A stretch of DNA of 64,000 bases, from positions 2,517,277 through 2,581,276 of the forward strand of contig NZ_CP060395.1 of assembly GCF_015840335.1 (NCBI RefSeq), read 5' to 3'. The translations under genes and the position numbers were made by a program. Positions within the stretch are counted from its first letter, which is position 1, and every line of letters begins with the position of its first letter. This DNA is from Synechococcus sp. CBW1108. GTDB lineage: Bacteria > Cyanobacteriota > Cyanobacteriia > PCC-6307 > Cyanobiaceae. The notes beneath the pieces were generated by a model. That model saw only the letters and a list, made by a program, of their open reading frames with translations. It was not told where the DNA came from and searched no databases. Shown piece after piece: positions 1-7,712 of this stretch.

Positions 1-555
1 GACAGCGCGGGAGCAGACCTGCTGGGCCTTGCCCAGGCGCCCCTTGAGGTAGGTGGCATCCAGGTAGACGTAGGCGTAGCTGCTGCTCTCCAGCGGCCGG
101 CCCAGGAACGCCTGCACCTGCTGGTCGATGTCCTGACAGATGCGGCTCACCTGCGACTTGGAGATGCCGCTCTGGGAACCCAGCGCCGCCACTAGGGAAT
201 CCACCTTGCGGGTCGAGACGCCACTGATGTAGGCCTCCATGATCACCGCGTACAGGGCCTGATCGACCCTGCGGCGGGGCTCGAGGATCGTGGGCAGGAA
301 GCTGCCGGCTCGCAGTTTGGGGATCTGCAGGGCGAGATCCCCCACCTGGGTGGTCAGGGTGCGAGGCCGGTAGCCATTGCGTTGGTTGACCCGCTCCTCG
401 CTGCGCTCATGGCGATCGGCACCGACCACAGCGGAGGCCTCCAGTTCGATCAGCTGCTGCAGGCCGTAGCGGGCCAGCTCGGGGATCAGCTCACCGGCGC
501 TGCTGCCATCGAGTAGCGCCGCCAGTTCAGGCACGGCAGCATGGTGCTTGGGCAT
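1..555 (-). CDS. IS256-family (mutator-type) transposase, N-terminal 185 residues
   Basis: This is the N-terminal part of a DDE transposase that cuts and pastes its own element. The start is the ATG at 555 (MPKHHAAVPELAALLDG), and the frame stays open to base 1. The sequence contains the Mutator/IS256 blocks RNGYRPRTLTTQVGDLALQI, then LYAVIMEAYISGVSTRKVD and SKSQVSRICQDID. It reaches YVYLDATYLKGR, which carries the first catalytic Asp of the family. The remaining catalytic residues lie outside the window, so activity cannot be judged. No stop or frameshift is seen in the visible part. Confidence 0.9.
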   Translation of the reverse strand, partial: MPKHHAAVPELAALLDGSSAGELIPELARYGLQQLIELEASAVVGADRHERSEERVNQRNGYRPRTLTTQVGDLALQIPKLRAGSFLPTILEPRRRVDQALYAVIMEAYISGVSTRKVDSLVAALGSQSGISKSQVSRICQDIDQQVQAFLGRPLESSSYAYVYLDATYLKGRLGKAQQVCSRAV

Positions 556-604
556 GGTTCGTCTGGTTGAGGTGGTACTCGAACCAGGGAAACGGGCCTG
601 CCCA

Positions 605-659
605 CCCGGGGTCCCCACGAATCCAGCGCCCGAGGCGCTGAATTCGCGGGGTGCCCCGC
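605..659. repeat. Imperfect inverted repeat upstream of the IS256 transposase
   Basis: The core arms 618-630 and 634-646 pair with one mismatch around a three-base loop. C-runs and G-runs on either side (613-616 with 648-651) extend the stem. It lies between the transposase start and the presumed element terminus. It could be a transcriptional insulator or a transposase-control structure of the element; that role is inferred. Confidence 0.6.
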
Positions 660-704
660 CCCTTGCAACGCCAGCCGCTGAGCCGATCGCTTGAGGTGCG
701 GACG

Positions 705-731
705 CTCAGCCCCGGCTACGCCGGGGCTGAG
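705..731. repeat. Perfect 12-bp stem, 3-base loop hairpin near the IS256 end
   Basis: The arms 705-716 and 720-731 are exact reverse complements around the loop TAC. No T-run follows on either strand, so it is not a standard intrinsic terminator. It sits just inside the presumed terminal repeat of the IS256-type element. Confidence 0.75.
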
Positions 732-763
732 GCCCAGGGGAATTACACCACTGCGGGGGACGC

Positions 764-1549
764 AGGCCGGATGTGCTGGAGTGAATTTACAGTGATACTT
801 AATGGGTGTTGCGTCCTGAGGGGGGCAGGGGATAAGTTTCATCAAATATGTCAAATATCTGCGGAATTATGTTTATTAGGACAAAAAGAAAGAGTATGCT
901 TAAAAAGTACATGTATGCTTTGCCAGAGGCTAGCAATGTCGTTAAGATCATCTTATCGAGAGTTTGCCACCTATTTTCGCGCACTTCTGGAGATTGGCAA
1001 GCCCTCACTACTCCGGTCTGGGACCTTCTAACCGCCAGGGGCCGGTACGGAGCGCCGCTAACATAATCCTTGAAGAGCTCTTGTCGGTTTGATTTCAGTC
1101 GGCGTCTCGGGTAGTGATTGCTTGAGCTGTCGGCGCGCATTGACCCTACCTACAATCCAGCTAAGCAGATCCGGTGCTAGATCAATCACGGTCACCCTCA
1201 CCCTGCGCTAGCAGGGCCGCGATGTCTGGCAGTTCCTTGAAACTGCCTGGGTACCCATCACCACGGTTGGTCGATGCCATACTTGTTACCTTATTACTTA
1301 GGTCATATGAACAAACAAAGAGTCGTCTCTGACGGCTCAGCGGTAGGCTATAAAGTTTGCATTTGAACGGCGACAAGTTCCGCTTTCTGAATGGATACGG
1401 GAAATTTTGGAAGTGGTTCTGATCATCTTCTGGAGCCCAGTCAAATGTTGCACTTGATGTCATCATTCTTCTCCAATGTGCTATGTGGATTCATGCAAAA
1501 TTGAACTTTGCCTAATGTTTCTTGTCGGTATTATCTGCATATGTGCTAC
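764..1549. other. Lower-GC stretch with no recognised gene
   Basis: This 0.8 kb gap between the IS256 end and the glycosyltransferase is visibly richer in A and T than the core genome. A 94-codon minus-strand frame (1182-1466) ends where another frame opens with GTG, so the two overlap by a few bases. I recognise no domain in either. They may be small genes or remnants. No RNA gene or clear promoter was recognised. Confidence 0.4.
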
Positions 1550-2785
1550 TTAACTTATTTTGCCTAGTCCCTCGAGTAAATCAGCTTCCATTTTTTCCAG
1601 TAAGGTTTTGCGGCAATATCTCTCCTCAGCCAGCTGCCTCCCCTTGCGACCTAAGCGTGTTCTTAGTTCCCTATCCTTCGACAGCCGTCTAATCGCTGTT
1701 GCAAAGCCTTTTGCATCCCCCGGTTCGACGCGAATCCCTGCTTCTTCAGTCAGCCCTCCTAATTCACTGCTGGCCGGGGAGCTGGCTACCACAGGCCGGC
1801 CACTGGCAAGTATCCCTAATAGCTTTGATGGCATTACCAAGTCTGCTGCATCTGCTTTTTGTGGTAGCAAATGTACATCGGCGAGGTTTAGCCAGTCATT
1901 TATTCTTTTTGCAGGCTGCAAGGGCAATAGCATTACATTGCTTAGACCCTCAACGTATCTTTTTAGCAATGCTTTAGTGGGACCTTCTCCTGCAAGTAGC
2001 CAAACTATGCCTGGATTATCGGCCAATATATGAATAGCTTTGGCCAGTACGTCAAGACCCTGCTTGTTATTCATAGAGCCTGAGTATAGTAGCACAATTG
2101 TCTCATTGCTAATATTTAGCTCACGTCGGTAGGGATTGCTTACTCGCTGTATCCCCTCCTGTGGTTGGATTGCTTTTAGATCAACCCAATTAGGCAGCAT
2201 GTATGCCCTCTTTGGTTGGACCCCTTTGGCGATCACCCTTTGTCGCATCGCCTCACTGATTGTGCTGACTTTGCTGAATGCTTGCAGGGTGCTGCTTTCC
2301 CAGGTTTCGGCGAGTCTCCTGATCCATCTGCCCTTCAGCATCCCTAGTTCAAAAGCTGCATCTAGCTCGAAGTCTTGAATATGAAGCCAGGTTGTTGTGG
2401 CCACGCCACAAAGTTTCCCAAGCAGCAGTGCTCCCGGTGCACAGAAGAAGGCAGGCGCCACTGTGATCACTACATCCGGTCGCCAAATCCGTTGGGCCAG
2501 CAGTACTGGCAGGCTACTGAGCGCAAAGCTAGCCAAGTGAATTAATCTGCTAAGTCCACTAGGGCGGCTTGGCACCCATAGGGGGCAGCGCCAGATAGCA
2601 ACTTCCCGCCTTAACTCTTTCCGGTAGCGGTTGGCGACAGCTCGCCATTGAGGAAAGTAAGGTGGAGCGGTTATGACACGCACCTCATGACCCCTGCCAG
2701 CCAGCCATTCAGCCAGCTCACCGCTGTATTTACCTATGCCTACTGGCTCGGGTGAGTAGTTCAGGCCATAGAGAAGTATTTTCAT
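1550..2785 (-). CDS. Family 4 glycosyltransferase, WcaI-like
   Basis: This is a predicted sugar transferase for surface or extracellular polysaccharide assembly, acting in the cytoplasm or at the membrane face. The 411-residue protein starts MKILLYGLNYSPEPVGIGKY, which is the typical N-terminus of WcaI-like colanic-acid glycosyltransferases. It has a GT-B layout: a donor-side motif around LLYSGSMNNKQGLDVLAKAI and the C-terminal nucleotide-sugar block LVMPSKLLGILASGRPVVAS. The length fits the family. It lies in the lower-GC accessory stretch next to a decayed polysaccharide-esterase gene, which suggests a former capsule or O-antigen-type locus. The acceptor sugar cannot be told from sequence. 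Confidence 0.85.
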   Translation of the reverse strand: MKILLYGLNYSPEPVGIGKYSGELAEWLAGRGHEVRVITAPPYFPQWRAVANRYRKELRREVAIWRCPLWVPSRPSGLSRLIHLASFALSSLPVLLAQRIWRPDVVITVAPAFFCAPGALLLGKLCGVATTTWLHIQDFELDAAFELGMLKGRWIRRLAETWESSTLQAFSKVSTISEAMRQRVIAKGVQPKRAYMLPNWVDLKAIQPQEGIQRVSNPYRRELNISNETIVLLYSGSMNNKQGLDVLAKAIHILADNPGIVWLLAGEGPTKALLKRYVEGLSNVMLLPLQPAKRINDWLNLADVHLLPQKADAADLVMPSKLLGILASGRPVVASSPASSELGGLTEEAGIRVEPGDAKGFATAIRRLSKDRELRTRLGRKGRQLAEERYCRKTLLEKMEADLLEGLGKIS

Positions 2786-3692
2786 CCATTACCTCTAGCT
2801 TCTTTGCTAGCTTGAAGCAAGTCACTTTTGAATGACACCTGGGTACCATGAGTTGGAGATTTCATTGCAAGCCAATGAATGATTTCAAGTTGACATTGCC
2901 GAACAAAGGCATTGGCCTAGTTACTAGGCTGTCGTATCTTTTCAGAATTTATCCTTGCATATTTTGAGAACGAATTGTAATATTCTCTCCCCAAAATTCT
3001 AGCCCCCTCTTGGGAAATGTGGCAATCATCATACATGTACGACGGAGTGATTTCCTTATCTGAATCTGCGCTTATAAAGTTCCTTGTATTTGTTAAACGA
3101 CATTTCTTTGGGCTTTACGGATGGATTCCGAGTATTGTTCCTTGCGCAGACTCAGAAGGGTAATGCCAAAATAACTCTCGGAAATTTTTTCGGGTTTTAT
3201 CAATGATCCTGATAAGCTATTTTCATAGGTTTTTTTCTTCCTGTTCATTTTTACATTTTATAGAATCCTCCAAGTGAATATCAGTTTGAGAGCCCGTACC
3301 ATTTTACCCTGGTGCCAAAATAAAACATGTGGCTTGAGCTTTTTACGCACTATAATTTCGAGAACCGCTGCGTGACGGTCTGCCAAATATCCATGTGACC
3401 AATTTAAGGCACTTGACCCACCCTTACCAAAAGCAACAATCAAAATAGGCCCTCTAGCACCCCTGGCCAGCTCAGTCGCATAACTTATAATTTTATTGCC
3501 GCCCATCCCATCCGCGGACAAAAGTGGTTCTTTGTAACGATAACAGCGACCAGTTTCCCAGTCAAGTTGACAAAGATGGTTGAGTATTTCCACCTGTGCC
3601 GGTGAAATACAGAGTTGGCTGAATTTGATTGTCCAAAATAGCCCATAACTATCGAGTCCTTTGGACAGGTAGTTTCTGTATAATCGAATATT

Positions 3693-4928
3693 GGGGACCT
3701 CGAAAAATCAAGAATTTCACACCTACACCCGCTTACAAAAAACGCCTTGCGGCGCCAAAGGATCTAATAATTTGCACATCAATACGGCTGAGTTGAATCA
3801 GGCGGCCTCATGCAAATTATTGCTCATGCGAGCGTAAATGCACTATTTGTTCTTAGAAGATATCGCAGGAAGTTGAATGTCAGGTTCTTGAGATCCCACC
3901 ATGCTTTGTTTCTCTCAAGCCCAATCTTTCTAGTCATCTTGCCACCCATAGACATGGTCATGCAGCCAAAAACATGTTCCACACAAGCTTTTATTGCTGA
4001 TTTAATACGGTTACGCTCTTTGGCTGTGTCGCTTGGCGGGTGATTGCGGCTGCCTTTTTCGTGAATGCAACTTTAAAAACCGCCAAGATTCAGTAGGTTT
4101 TCAAAGCACTCGCCTGCATAGGCAGAATCTGCCCAAACATAATCATTTGTGTTCTCAGGATCGAGAAGCATTGGCAGCATCTGACTGTTATGGATATTGG
4201 CCGGTGTCACGGCATAGCGCCTGATTAATCCATGTTCCACGTCGATACAGATATTGTTCTTGTAGCCGTAGCGATTGATGCCGTTCTTTTTAATCCATCG
4301 CGCATCTAAGTCCCTCTGCCGCAATCGATTTGGGTTCTCTTCCAAACCTTCAGGCATGCGATTCTCTTTGATCTCCTTGTTGTCTTCTCTGCTATTTCGC
4401 TGCCTTGGAACTGGTACTAGCGTTGCATCAATGATCTGACCGCCACGGGCTTCGAGACCATGGGACCGAAGGTATGACTCAAACTTTTCAAATAGCTCTT
4501 CGATCACTCCGGCCTTGCGAAGCCTTTCTCAAAAAAAGGCGAGAGTAGTAGCATCGGGAATATCGTTGATTACGCCTAGGCCAACAAACTCTTCAAAAGA
4601 ACGGCGATCATTTACCTGTAATTCAGTTTCATCATCGCTCAAATTGAAAAGCTGTTGAAGTACCAGCATTTTGAAGAGGATCAGCGGATCAATTCTCCGC
4701 CGATCAGCATTGCTTTTGCGCATAACCTTTTTCGAGCAGTGGGCGAAATGATTCCCAAGGAATCGACTGGGAGAGTCGCTCAAGAACAGGCTTTTAGTTT
4801 TGAGCTTTTCAGCCTGTGCTGCTCGTCTCAGAAGCCTCTCTGGCCCATACAAGGCATGCAATCAACTATTCAAATTTTAAGCTATTGTCGCCTTAGCGCA
4901 AGGGCGAATCGTATTTTTCGAGGCGCCC
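3693..4928 (-). mobile_element. IS5-family-like element, copy 1 (inactivated), 1236 bp
   Basis: The ends are GGGGACCTCGAAAAAT at 3693 and, inverted, GGGCGCCTCGAAAAAT ending at 4928. It is flanked by a 4-bp direct duplication TATT (3689-3692 and 4929-4932). Its length, ends and gene match the intact copy at 54381-55628, but in opposite orientation. Small deletions account for part of the 12-bp length difference. It is inserted in the esterase-like pseudogene. Confidence 0.9.
3824..4848 (-). pseudogene. Inactivated IS5-like transposase
   Basis: Comparison with the intact copy (54461-55495) shows several lesions. There is a stop a few codons after the ATG at 4848. A 1-nt deletion is followed by an 8-nt deletion, so the frame is lost and then regained. 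In-frame stops replace AGA (to TGA, after DATTLAFF) and GAA (to TAA, after NLLNLGGF). The catalytic blocks IIDATLV, WADSAY and EHVFG are still readable. The protein cannot be made, though the ends might be moved by the intact transposase elsewhere. Confidence 0.9.
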
Positions 4929-4932
4929 TATT

Positions 4933-5445
4933 GTCGGAAACCAAAATGATCCCGATTGGTAAACTTGCTCAAATATCTGATAAGCACGTATAGCCTTGTT
5001 TTGAAAAAATATAAATGCGACACCCAGGATGTGTGTTGCTGTCATTAAGGCAGCCATGGCCAGCTTTAGTTGTTTTCGTGCCTGCATCACATTTGTTGCT
5101 AAGGCTATGGCTGTGCTGACGCGCCTTCATTGCAAACAGTATGTCGATTTGATACACCTTGTCGAGACCTTCCTGATCCGTTTGGAGCATTCTGCGGCCA
5201 TTCCCCGATTCACTTCGCTTGATCCTTTGACGAGGAGGTCTAGGGATCAGATCAGGGCTTCCATTTCTTCTGAATTGTCGATTTGCCCTGGCTCTTCACT
5301 AATTTTACATTTCGTAATCACTCCGGCAGCGTGCAGCCGCTTGCGTAACCGTTTCTGTCAGCTTGCCAAGATCGACCCCCTGGCCTGGGTTTTGGCCGAT
5401 TGCTAGTGCTACGGTCCAGGCCAGCTGCGTCGATTAGATCCCGCC
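4933..5445. other. Region between IS copy 1 and apcF
   Basis: Bases up to about 5090 may belong to the decayed esterase gene on the minus strand. The rest has no frame I can assign to a protein. It must hold the apcF promoter if apcF is transcribed alone, but I cannot name a -10/-35 pair with confidence. The plus-strand open frame here (from 5029) has no recognisable domain. Confidence 0.4.
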
Positions 5446-5964
5446 ATGCGCGATGCCATCACTGGGCTGATTGGTCGTTACGACCAGCAGGGCCGCTACC
5501 TCGACCGTTCCGCGATCGATCGGATCTCCTCCTACTACTCCGAGTCTGGCTTGCGCCTGGCGGCGGTGGAGCTGATCAACCGGGAGGCGGCGGCGATCGT
5601 GCGTGAGGCCGCCCAGCGCCTCTGGTTGGCCGATCCCGAGCTGATTCTGCCAGGGGGCAACGCCTACACCACGCGCAGGCTTTCCGCCTGCCTGCGGGAC
5701 ATGGACTATTTCCTCCGCTACGCCAGCTACGCCCTGATCGCCGGCGATTCAACCATCCTCGATGAGCGGGTGCTCAACGGGCTCGACGACACCTATAAGA
5801 GCTTGGGGGTGCCGACCGGTCCAACCGTGCGCAGCATTGCCCTGCTGGCTGATGTGGTTTGCGAATTGCTGCTGGATACCGGTGTGAGCGACACCACGGC
5901 TGTGCGCGCCCCCTTTGAGCACCTCTGCCGCGGCCTTGGCGCCACCAACCTGCGGGCGCGTTAG
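5446..5964 (+). CDS. apcF: Allophycocyanin beta-18-type subunit
   Basis: ApcF is a minor core subunit of the phycobilisome that sits near the terminal emitters and passes excitation to photosystem II. The 172-residue protein starts MRDAITGLIGRYDQQGRYLD and carries the chromophore region NAYTTRRLSACLRDMDYFLR. Cys82 is the expected phycocyanobilin attachment site, and Asn72 is the residue methylated in beta-type subunits. The length and N-terminus match ApcF better than ApcB (about 161 residues). It is the first core gene after the transposon-rich stretch. It is followed after 13 bp by an aminotransferase gene on the same strand. Confidence 0.88.
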   Translation: MRDAITGLIGRYDQQGRYLDRSAIDRISSYYSESGLRLAAVELINREAAAIVREAAQRLWLADPELILPGGNAYTTRRLSACLRDMDYFLRYASYALIAGDSTILDERVLNGLDDTYKSLGVPTGPTVRSIALLADVVCELLLDTGVSDTTAVRAPFEHLCRGLGATNLRAR

Positions 5965-5977
5965 GGCTTCAGGTTCC

Positions 5978-7189
5978 ATGCTGTTAACCCAGGCCCCGTC
6001 TTTCCTCCCTGTGCTGCCTCCAGTCAATTCCGCCCATCGCCTCGCGCTGGCCCCGATCGCCACCCCCCACCGGCTGCTGCTCGGTCCGGGCCCATCCAAC
6101 GCCCATCCGACCGTGCTGGAGGCCCTGGCCCGCACCCCGATCGGCCACCTGGATCCCCTCTACATCGAGCTGATGGGGGAGGTGCAGGAGCTGCTGCGCT
6201 ATGCCTGGCAAACCGACAACCGTCTCACCATTCCTATGAGCGGCACCGGCAGCGCCGCCATGGAGGCCACCCTGGCCAACACGATTGAGCCCGGTGAGAA
6301 GGTTCTGGTGGCAGTGAAGGGCTATTTCGGCCTGCGCCTGGCCGACATGGCTGGTCGCTACCGGGCCGAGGTGGTGACGATCGAGAAGCCCTGGGGGGAG
6401 GCCTTCAGCCTCGAGGAGCTGGAGCAGGCCCTCTTAAGCCACCGCCCCAAGATCCTGGCGATCGTGCATGCCGAAACCTCCACCGGTATTTGCCAGCCCG
6501 TCGAGGGGATTGGCGATCTATGTCGCAAGTACGACTGCCTGCTGCTACTGGACACGGTGACTTCCCTGGGGGCAGTGCCCATCTACCTGGATGAGTGGAA
6601 GGTGGACCTGGCCTACAGCTGCTCCCAGAAGGGCCTGAGTTGCCCACCGGGGCTGGGCCCCTTCAGCATGGGGCCGCGGGCGGAGGCCAAGATGCTGGCC
6701 CGGCAGGGCAAGGTGCCCAACTGGTACCTCGATGTCAGCTTGCTCAACAAGTATTGGGGCAGCGATCGGGTCTACCACCACACAGCGCCCGTAAATATGA
6801 ATTTCGGTCTGCGCGAGGCCTTGCGACTGCTTGCTGAGGAGGGCTTGGAGGCGGCCTGGGCCCGCCACCGCAGCAATGCGGAGCGCCTCTGGGCTGGCAT
6901 GGAGCGCCTGGGACTGGAGCTCCATGCCCCCCAGCACCTGCGCCTTCCCACCCTCACCACCGTGAGAATTCCCGCCGGAGTGGACGGCAAGGCCTTCACT
7001 TCGCACCTGCTCAACAGCCACGGCATCGAGGTGGGCGGCGGCCTCGGCGCCCTCGCTGGCAAGGTGTGGCGCATCGGTCTGATGGGCTACAACAGCCAGC
7101 CCGAAAATGTTGACCGCCTGCTCAATCTGTTTGAAAGCGAGTTGCCGGCGTTCCGCCCCGGGGCCGCCCTTGCTGGCGCCGCCGTTTAA
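5978..7189 (+). CDS. Serine/alanine--glyoxylate aminotransferase (class V, PLP)
   Basis: This PLP enzyme transaminates glyoxylate to glycine with alanine or serine as donor, a step of cyanobacterial photorespiratory salvage. The ATG at 5978 gives 403 residues. HRLLLGPGPSNAHP opens the fold, and SGTGSAAMEA binds the cofactor phosphate. Asp192 (LLLDTVTSLGAVP) contacts the pyridine nitrogen. Lys218 in CSQKGLSCPPG forms the Schiff base. An upstream in-frame start would overlap apcF, so the ATG after the gap was chosen. The 3' end overlaps the convergent tadA by 68 bp. Donor preference cannot be set from sequence. Confidence 0.9.
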   Translation: MLLTQAPSFLPVLPPVNSAHRLALAPIATPHRLLLGPGPSNAHPTVLEALARTPIGHLDPLYIELMGEVQELLRYAWQTDNRLTIPMSGTGSAAMEATLANTIEPGEKVLVAVKGYFGLRLADMAGRYRAEVVTIEKPWGEAFSLEELEQALLSHRPKILAIVHAETSTGICQPVEGIGDLCRKYDCLLLLDTVTSLGAVPIYLDEWKVDLAYSCSQKGLSCPPGLGPFSMGPRAEAKMLARQGKVPNWYLDVSLLNKYWGSDRVYHHTAPVNMNFGLREALRLLAEEGLEAAWARHRSNAERLWAGMERLGLELHAPQHLRLPTLTTVRIPAGVDGKAFTSHLLNSHGIEVGGGLGALAGKVWRIGLMGYNSQPENVDRLLNLFESELPAFRPGAALAGAAV

Positions 7190-7655
7190 ACCACTCCCCC
7201 AGCTGGGCTGAGGCCTGCTCCGCCAGTAGGCCGCCGACCACCTCCAGCCGGTGGTGGGCACTGGCGTGGCTGGCCAAGTTCAGACAACTTCCCAGGGCCC
7301 CGCGCTTGGTATCGGCTGCGCCGAACACCACCCTGCCGACCCGCGCCTGCACCAGCGCCCCGGCACACATGGGGCAGGGTTCCAGATTGACCACCAGGGT
7401 GCAGTCGTTGAAACGCCAGTCGCGCCGAAGCCGTGCAGCCTGCCCCAGGGCGACCAGTTCGGCATGGCCCAGGGGGTCCCCTGTGTTTGAGCGGCGGTTG
7501 CTGCCCCAGCCAATGCACTTGCCGCATCCATCTAGCAGCACTGCCGCCACGGGAATTTCGCCCCTTTCCCCAGCCCTGGCGCCCTGGCGCAACACACGCC
7601 CCATCCAGAGCTCCAGCAGGGCAGGAGGCGGTTTGTTTGCTGGTGGAACTGCCAC
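7122..7655 (-). CDS. tadA: tRNA adenosine(34) deaminase
   Basis: TadA converts the wobble adenosine of tRNA-Arg(ACG) to inosine. Zinc-binding motifs of the cytidine/deoxycytidylate deaminase fold are present: HAEL, with the catalytic Glu, and EPCPMCAGALVQARV. GEIPVAAVLL is the usual N-terminal strand. The GTG at 7655 gives 177 residues; the ATG at 7604 (MGRVLRQGARAG) is an alternative that would trim a proline-rich lead of 17 residues. The much longer frame upstream is an antisense shadow of the decarboxylase gene. The 3' end overlaps the convergent aminotransferase gene. Confidence 0.9.
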   Translation of the reverse strand: MAVPPANKPPPALLELWMGRVLRQGARAGERGEIPVAAVLLDGCGKCIGWGSNRRSNTGDPLGHAELVALGQAARLRRDWRFNDCTLVVNLEPCPMCAGALVQARVGRVVFGAADTKRGALGSCLNLASHASAHHRLEVVGGLLAEQASAQLGEWFKRRRQQGRPRGGTPATRFQTD

Positions 7656-7712
7656 TGGCAACTGCTGGCGCGGTTCCCCCCCCTTGTAGTCCACTCTCCA
7701 GGGGGCCCGCAG

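Larger units (their letters stand above)
1..763 (-). mobile_element. IS256-family insertion sequence, 5' part only
   Basis: The transposase gene runs leftward off the window, so only the 5' portion of the element is present. The outer end is placed near 763. Read inward on the minus strand from there, the sequence has the layout typical of IS256-family terminal repeats: a GTCC block, a short spacer, then TGGTGTAA. The other terminus and any target duplication lie outside the window, so the exact boundary is an inference. Two hairpins lie between this end and the transposase start. Confidence 0.6.
2917..5090 (-). pseudogene. Decayed SASA/SGNH-type acetylesterase gene, split by an IS5-like element
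   Basis: Minus-strand fragments resemble a sialate-O-acetylesterase (SASA)-like SGNH hydrolase, a family that acts on acetylated surface sugars. One fragment (3258-3708) contains ILIVAFGKGGSSALNWSHGY and VLFWHQGK, the usual FWHQGE region. A second (to the TAG at 2917-2919) contains FISADSDKEITPSYMYDDCH followed by SQEGARILG, the C-terminal catalytic Asp-x-x-His region. IR-KAQRNVV appears in a third frame between them. At least two frameshifts separate the fragments. The IS at 3693-4928 cuts the N-terminal part, and the frames either side still do not join when it is removed. The portion to 5090 as the original N-terminus is uncertain. Confidence 0.6.

Noticed and set aside
3810-4224. Plus-strand frames in IS copy 1
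   Set aside because: They are the antisense of the decayed transposase on the minus strand.
5029-5406. 125-codon plus-strand frame before apcF
   Set aside because: No family resemblance and an atypical composition; probably chance in a decayed region.
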